NCBI GenBank assembly: GCA_003024985.2
Contig: PXIH01S0015306.1
Reading direction: 5' to 3' (one strand)
Length of the DNA: 14,139 bases
DNA from: Euperipatoides rowelli
Lineage: Eukaryota; Onychophora; Udeonychophora; Euonychophora; Peripatopsidae
Positions 9,933 to 14,139 of the stretch are shown here, in pieces. The translations under genes and the position numbers were made by a program. Below the pieces are notes generated by a model, which was not told the origin of the DNA, ran no database searches, and worked only from the letters and a program-made list of their open reading frames with translations. Position 1 is the first letter of the stretch. The number at the start of each line of letters is the position of its first letter.

Positions 9933-10075
9933 ATGCTGACATTGAGCAAATGGTAGACGAAGCTATAATGCAATTCATTATAATATATACAGTTTACTGT
10001 ATAATTTAAATGTCATTACAAAGTCTGTGTTTTTGTGTCCTTGTTAATATTTCTTTGGCTAATTTTTTTTTTTAG

Positions 10076-10162
10076 GTGTATATTCTTGATAAAAATGATG
10101 TCCATGTAGTTGTAGAAACAGTTATTCCTAAATCATCAGCTAGTCTGGCAGATATTAAAAAG
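10076..10162 (+). CDS. PDZD8: PDZD8-like exon: PDZ core strands and first helix
   Basis: Twenty-nine codons, phase 0 on both sides, from VYILDKNDVHVVVETV to SLADIKK. The pattern V-V-V-E-T-V-I-P-x-S-x-A-x-L-A-D-I aligns with the vertebrate PDZD8 sequence V-I-I-E-T-V-A-P-x-S-P-A-A-I-A-D-L. It covers the second and third PDZ beta strands and the short first helix. The acceptor follows a T-rich tract (AG at 10074-10075) and the donor is AAG|GTAAAT at 10163. The join to the previous exon preserves the frame and the PDZ strand order, so no exon appears to be missing between them. Confidence 0.92.
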
Positions 10163-10550
10163 GTAAATGTGTATATTATTTTTTTCTTTCACTACATTTG
10201 ATTTCTTTTGAGAAAATAGATTTTTTTAAATTTATCACATGTGTTCCCAGTGTCATTAATTTAGACTTCAGAAATCTATCTTATTCTAATTACCGTATAT
10301 TTAAAAAAAGATTTAAGTTTTAGTTTAATATTTTGATTTGATTTCTTAATTTGCTGTAAGTTCCTCACGTGCTCACTGACATTCTTTTATTGAGTTCACT
10401 GTAACTTTTTTTATTCATTTGAATGCAGGAAAAATAATTCTTTGGATAATGAATCTGCTGCTGACTTAAATATTGCTTACTTTTCTTAAAGTAGTCTATA
10501 GTTATATGAATGTTGCTGAAAATTTATTTATTTTCATATGGATTGGGTGA

Positions 10551-10645
10551 ATGATTTAAAAGGATAAAATACATTGTCAAACGTATTCTACAAAAGGATA
10601 GAATACGTTTGACATTAACATATTCTATCCTTTTTTTTAAAGCAT
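10551..10645. repeat. Long imperfect hairpin (MITE-like or foldback)
   Basis: The left arm, 10551-10589, pairs with the right arm, 10600-10645, around a 10-nt loop. The inner 14 nt AGAATACGTTTGAC is a perfect match. The next part is interrupted by mismatches and a small insertion on the right arm. Pairing resumes through TATCCTTTT and on towards ATGATTTAAAAGGATA against TATCCTTTTTTTTAAAGCAT. The loop repeats AAAAGGATA from the base of the left arm. The structure could come from an inverted duplication or a short MITE. A pre-miRNA is possible by size but is unsupported. Confidence 0.72.
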
Positions 10646-10704
10646 GGAAGTGAGTAAAATTGTCACTAGGTCTTAACCGTGGTACAATTCATTCCTATAT
10701 ATTA

Positions 10705-10731
10705 GCAAGTATCTTTGTAAAAGATACTTGC
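10705..10731. repeat. Perfect 11-bp hairpin
   Basis: GCAAGTATCTT (10705-10715) is followed by the loop TGTAA and then AAGATACTTGC (10721-10731). Pairing is complete over 11 bp. It lies about 60 nt after the longer foldback at 10551-10645, and the two share no sequence. Confidence 0.75.
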
Positions 10732-10879
10732 AGAATTATTACAGAATTTTAAAATTCTTACTAAAATAGCATTTTAATTCCAAGCTACTGCTATGACTAG
10801 CAATTTTTCCATCAGTCAAATATATATTCATCTGTTTTCAGTTTTACTTGCTGGAAATCAATTAAATAAGAATTGTTTT

Positions 10880-11038
10880 ATAGATTTGATGATTCCACAA
10901 AATAAAGACTTATTGTAAATCATGTAAAAAAAGGCATTATTATAGATTTGATGATTCTAGTATGCTTTTATCAAAGTAAAAACTATATCTTATTGTCAAT
11001 CAGTTAAATAATACATTTTGTTATGCATTTGATGGTTC
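10880..11038 (+). repeat. Three diverged direct copies of ATAGATTTGATGATTC
   Basis: ATAGATTTGATGATTC occurs exactly at 10880-10895 and 10942-10957. A third copy, ATGCATTTGATGGTTC, lies at 11023-11038. A second shared word, TATTGT[AC]AATCA, follows copy 1 (10911-10922) and copy 2 (10991-11002). The units are therefore longer, about 62 and 81 nt, with indels. This is an old tandem duplication within the intron. Confidence 0.65.
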
Positions 11039-11812
11039 TGATTCTGTATTTTTTTTCCTTATTAAATTTCTATTTTTTTTTAACTCTGCAATTTTGAAAT
11101 CTTGGAATAAAAATCAATAAAAACAAACGACATTGTGTTAGTGAATCAGTCGTTTAATAGACTCAAATGTAATGGTCATCATTTTGATTCTAATAAGCAG
11201 CACTTAGTATATAACGATTATCTTTCTGGTAATACCAAAGAATAATTATGAAATTTAATCAGTCATAAAAGTATAAATAGCTAATGGATTAAACAAAATA
11301 TAAGAAAATAATCCATAAAAATATAATTATAAACCAAAAAAAAAAAAAAAAACTAAATAAAACCATAGAAATTTAAAAATTGAAGTCAGCCACCATGACC
11401 ACTTCTGCCTCAGTTGCAGTACACACACAAGTTTTTCGTTTCCTTATGTCGAAAAAGAAAAAGCCATGATGAAATTTGAAAAAGTGATTGTTCTCTAAAC
11501 AATCTATAAAATATAATTATAGTTAATTATAAAACAAATTTGATTATTAAACTTACAACGGGAAATAAAAAGATGAACAAACAAATGGAAGATTTCATTG
11601 GAAAGTCAATACATTTATTCATTTAGAATAAACAATGAGAAATAATTTAATTATTTGGGGTGTAGGGTTTTAAATTTAAATTCTAAGTGGAAACTTCCAG
11701 CTTCTATTGTATCGCACACACATTGTATGTGCTGTATGTGTATTATAAGATTTGTGTGACTACATATAGTATGGAAATTTGCATTTATAAATTTAATTAC
11801 AGTAGCCTCTAG

Positions 11813-11836
11813 AATAACCTGTGTTCATAGGTTATT
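11813..11836. repeat. Perfect 8-bp hairpin
   Basis: AATAACCT (11813-11820), loop GTGTTCAT, then AGGTTATT (11829-11836). In an AT-rich intron a hairpin of this size can arise by chance. Confidence 0.5.
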
Positions 11837-11959
11837 AAAAAAAGTTGCCACCTTAATTTTACTTGATATGCTGTATATGGAAGATACTGTATGTCTTAAA
11901 TTGGTGGATCTTCATATTTAATTTAATTTTTATCCAATTATTTTTGTTTTAATTTTTAG

Positions 11960-12042
11960 AATGATTTAATGATATCAATAGCAGGAATCAAAGTCACTTC
12001 TGTGCAGCAGGCTGCAAACTTATTAAAACGAGCAGGTGACAG
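11960..12042 (+). CDS. PDZD8: PDZD8-like exon: second half of PDZ domain
   Basis: Twenty-seven codons plus two bases of a split Arg codon (phase 2 donor), from NDLMISIAGIKVTS to LLKRAGDR. The frame matches vertebrate PDZD8 G-D-R-L-I-A-I-G-G-V-K-I-T-S and L-I-K-Q-A-G-D-R, covering the fourth PDZ strand and the second helix that forms the ligand groove. The usual PDZ Gly-Asp (G-D-x-I) is Asn-Asp here. The acceptor is AATTTTTAG at 11959 and the donor is CAG|GTAAAT at 12043. Confidence 0.93.
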
Positions 12043-13376
12043 GTAAATATAGGTTTATTAAATTATATAATAATGTATGCATTTTTTATATTATTTTCTA
12101 CCGTAGAATTGTTTTTAATATATATGAACTATTTGACCCCTGTTTATATATCTGAATGTCTCTGTCTCTTTATATTTACAGTATTTCTATATCTATTGTC
12201 TATATGTCATCACTACATTTTTGTTTTGTTGCTAAAATTAATTTCTTTTTTTAATGATTCTTTTGCACAGGCTAGTTCTAAAGCACTATTATTTGCAAAT
12301 ATACTGTTAGCGCTACTCATATATGGCTCTTCCTGTGAATGTTAGGTCTTAGGCACTTGCATGCTTTTCACATGAGTCATTTGATAATTTTTTTTTATCT
12401 TTTAATGAAAGTTATTACTATCTGAGAGGTTATTCCTCAAAAGACTAGTGGCTGCTATGCGAGATGAGATATTAAAAATGCTTTAATATGAAATGATGCG
12501 AGCCTACTTGTTAATGCAAAGCCATTAATTAATACAATATTTAACAGCCAACCTGGATATCACAAGAATTGGACGATTAATAGCTCTTTCTTGATTCAGT
12601 GGGTTGTTGTTCAGGACTGTTCATAGTTGGTAAAGTAATTTGTCTGGTAATTTCGATAATGAATGAGACCTAGCTGGTTAAGATGAAGCCTGTGGATTAA
12701 TTTAATTAATTAGGCTTTTTTTTACTACTATTAATGTCAAAAAGAAAAGTTATTTTTAGTATTTGCTAAATATTTCTGAATATCACTAAATTCTATATAT
12801 TATGCTATAAAATGATGAATTTTATATTTGATGTTTTCCATAAATTAAAACCAGTTGGGTTAGAATATTCCAGACTATAAATTTCAGAGTAGTAAGCATG
12901 TCATTTAGACATAAGAAAAACAGTGGCTTTACTTGGTTTGAAAATTGATGTTATACTGTATTTTAAGATATAACTTGCTAAAAATTATATTTTGTAATTA
13001 AAAAAAATCTTAAATTATATATAAATGAAATGAAATTTTAATAATTATTTTATATGTTGTACAAAATGCTATATTTAAAAAGTTAATTCTAAATTTTGCA
13101 CAAAATAATGCTGATAGGTCTTTGCTTTCCCTGGTTCATTTCTGTTTATTATTATTATTATTTATTTATTTTTCGTTTTTGAACTCTTGAGGACCAAATT
13201 TGGAAACTATTTTATGTATCACATATCTTATAACCTTACCATCTCTGATTAGTCTTTTGCTTTGTTGTACTGTTATAAAACCACATCAAATTTTAATATT
13301 AAATAATTGAGCAGTACATGGTTTAGTTATTCTTTTATGCTTTATTAATCTCTTTTAAATATCTTTTACAAACTAG
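12043..13376 (+). other. Intron, 1334 nt, phase 2
   Basis: Bounded by GT at 12043-12044 and AG at 13375-13376. Apart from T runs, an ATT/ATTT simple tract near 13147-13172 and a slightly more mixed patch at about 12420-12700, nothing is recognisable. An open frame at 12073-12345 is a hydrophobic, T-rich artefact without family resemblance. Confidence 0.8.
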
Positions 13377-13512
13377 ATTTCATATTAAGATAGAAAGGCG
13401 GGCTCCTTTAAAAGCTTTAAATAAAGATGATGGTGGTTCATCTATTAAGAAATCTCCATCGCAAGAGTCTTTGCCCAGGACAGGCAAAGCAGAAGAAACA
13501 ATTAATAAGCAG
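13377..13512 (+). CDS. PDZD8: PDZD8-like exon: last PDZ strand and basic Ser-rich linker
   Basis: The first base completes the split Arg codon (AG|A), followed by 45 codons in phase 0. FHIKIERR is the last PDZ beta strand, corresponding to vertebrate V-L-V-Y-Y-E-R-P. After it, the sequence turns into a Lys/Ser/Gly-rich linker (D-D-G-G-S-S, K-K-S-P-S-Q-E-S, P-R-T-G-K). This fits the disordered region that follows the PDZ in the family and contains S-P and R-x-x-S-like possible phosphorylation contexts. The acceptor AACTAG has a weaker pyrimidine tract, and the donor is CAG|GTATGC at 13513. The linker has no diagnostic family residues, so its end relies on the donor and the open frame. Confidence 0.84.
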
Positions 13513-14139
13513 GTATGCAAAACAAAACAAGTTTAATTGATTGAAAGTTATTAATACAATAAAATTAATTTCTTCACTAAGTTATTTATCATCAATAATC
13601 AAAAACATAAAAAAGAAGAAAAAAAACCCAACTATATATACTACAGTATGTCTATAATGTACTGTACTAATTAAATAAGTTTAAAGTATTTACTATATGT
13701 GTACAGTAGATACATTAATCTATTATTATTTCTTAAATATATACAGTAGCCCAGATATACAGTGACTCAATCAAGCATAACATTAGATTTAACATTTTGC
13801 TGCCATAATATCTTAAATCTTAAAAATCCATTAAAAATTTAGGAAATACAGTATAACAAGCCAGTACTGCACATTCAAAGAGATGCAGTCCTGCCTTCTT
13901 ATAAGTCTCAAACCAGCAATAATATTCATACAAACTATCTGACAGCAAATGACTTATAATAAAGAACGACGGACAGAAGTCTCTGCCAACAAATGTATAT
14001 ATAATCATATTTAGATTACAGCATAATATAGTTTATCTGTGGATAAATATACAGTATTATTACTAGTAGCAAACAGGCTACCAAGCCATATACAGGATAT
14101 GGTATATCCAATGATGAGCATTAACTGAGTTAAAAAGTT
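13513..14139 (+). other. 5' part of downstream intron (incomplete)
   Basis: It starts with the donor GTATGC and runs off the window, so the intron is at least 627 nt. It has many TACAGTA/TACTGTA words (around 13640-13770, 13849 and 14049) and overlapping short palindromes CCATAT...ATATGG and GGATAT...ATATCC near 14087-14109. No exon was recognised. The C2 completion, C1 zinc finger and coiled coil of PDZD8 should lie beyond 14139. Confidence 0.7.
13631..13770. repeat. Cluster of TACAGTA/TACTGTA words
   Basis: At least six ACAGTA, TACTGTA or closely related words fall within about 140 nt, on a TATA-rich background. The arrangement is irregular, so it is not a tandem array. It is one of several such clusters in the introns of this gene. 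Confidence 0.45.

Larger units (their letters stand above)
8306..10075 (+). other. Intron, 1770 nt, phase 0
   Basis: Bounded by GT at 8306-8307 and AG at 10074-10075 after a long T tract. It contains a moderately GC-richer patch at about 8565-8720, a TACTGTA/TATA cluster at 9166-9235 and a distinctly GC-richer, insertion-like block at 9281-9932. Short minus-strand open frames inside that block have no recognised similarity. Confidence 0.8.
10163..11959 (+). other. Intron, 1797 nt, phase 0
   Basis: Bounded by GT at 10163-10164 and AG at 11958-11959. It is rich in small repeats: a long imperfect hairpin at 10551-10645, a perfect 11-bp hairpin at 10705-10731, a threefold diverged repeat at 10880-11038, a 17-A run at 11336-11352, and a perfect 8-bp hairpin at 11813-11836. 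No coding segment was recognised. Confidence 0.8.
1..14139 (+). other. PDZD8: Internal part of a PDZD8-like gene (7 exons visible)
   Basis: The whole window appears to be the interior of one gene transcribed on the + strand. Joining 2178-2354, 3506-3586, 6160-6370, 8196-8305, 10076-10162, 11960-12042 and 13377-13512 gives 885 nt, or 295 codons, without a stop. Every intron seen at both ends starts with GT and ends with AG. Domains in the joined product are: SMP domain, C-terminal half (residues 1 to about 108); C2-like strand region (about 126-157); PDZ (about 176-258); basic linker (259-295). Known PDZD8 proteins are anchored in the ER membrane by an N-terminal transmembrane segment and move lipids at contacts with endosomes, lysosomes and mitochondria. 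The start codon, transmembrane segment and early SMP domain lie upstream, and the C1 domain and C-terminus lie downstream. Family assignment rests on recalled similarity to vertebrate PDZD8; orthology is inferred. Confidence 0.85.

Noticed and set aside
9593-9973. Two adjacent minus-strand open frames as genes
   Set aside because: Short, with no recognisable motif, inside the putative retroelement-like block; better explained as its chance frames.
10705-10731. Hairpin as a bacterial-type terminator
   Set aside because: The context is a eukaryotic intron and no T run follows the stem.
10880-11038. CRISPR-like array
   Set aside because: Only three diverged copies with unequal spacing, in an animal intron; no cas genes.
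12073-12345. Hydrophobic 90-residue open frame as a membrane protein
   Set aside because: T-rich intron sequence yields Phe/Leu/Ile-rich translation. No start context or family similarity, and it lies wholly within the intron between two PDZ exons.
2178-13512. Processed or broken pseudogene
   Set aside because: Introns are present, all splice sites are canonical, phases match, and no stop or frameshift is seen in 295 codons.

Overview
This is a eukaryotic, intron-rich, very AT-rich stretch (about three quarters A+T by eye) that lies inside a single protein-coding gene on the + strand. Seven short exons with GT..AG boundaries and compatible phases join into one uninterrupted reading frame of 295 codons (885 nt). 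I recognise the conceptual protein as an invertebrate homologue of PDZD8, an endoplasmic-reticulum-anchored lipid-transfer protein of ER contact sites. The recognition comes from remembered family sequence, not from a search. The exons are 2178-2354, 3506-3586, 6160-6370, 8196-8305, 10076-10162, 11960-12042 and 13377-13512. The transmembrane N-terminus and first half of the SMP domain must lie upstream of the window. The rest of the C2-like region, the C1 zinc finger and the coiled coil must lie downstream.

Layout: 1-2177 is the tail of an upstream intron. Exons 1-3 of the window encode the C-terminal half of the lipid-binding SMP domain, followed by a C2-like beta-rich stretch. Exons 4-7 encode the PDZ domain, split by three introns, and then a basic Ser/Lys-rich linker. 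Introns of about 1.1 to 2.6 kb separate the exons. They are AT-rich and contain homopolymer runs, short hairpins, diverged repeats and probable transposon remnants. No exon has a stop or frameshift, so this looks like a live gene.

Organism: an animal, most likely an invertebrate and plausibly an arthropod (possibly a crustacean). The protein is clearly diverged from vertebrate PDZD8, and the introns carry many TACTGTA/TACAGTA words and small dispersed repeats. The species cannot be fixed from the window.

I found no bacterial-type operon, CRISPR array, rRNA or tRNA gene, promoter or poly(A) site that I can defend, and no convincing new biological system. The points most worth a second look are a long imperfect hairpin (10551-10645), a near-perfect 17-bp hairpin (7760-7800), two related repeat blocks just upstream of the third exon, a pair of similar intronic segments about 4 kb apart, a GC-richer LTR-like insertion (9281-9932), and the unusual density of the TACTGTA/TACAGTA word.
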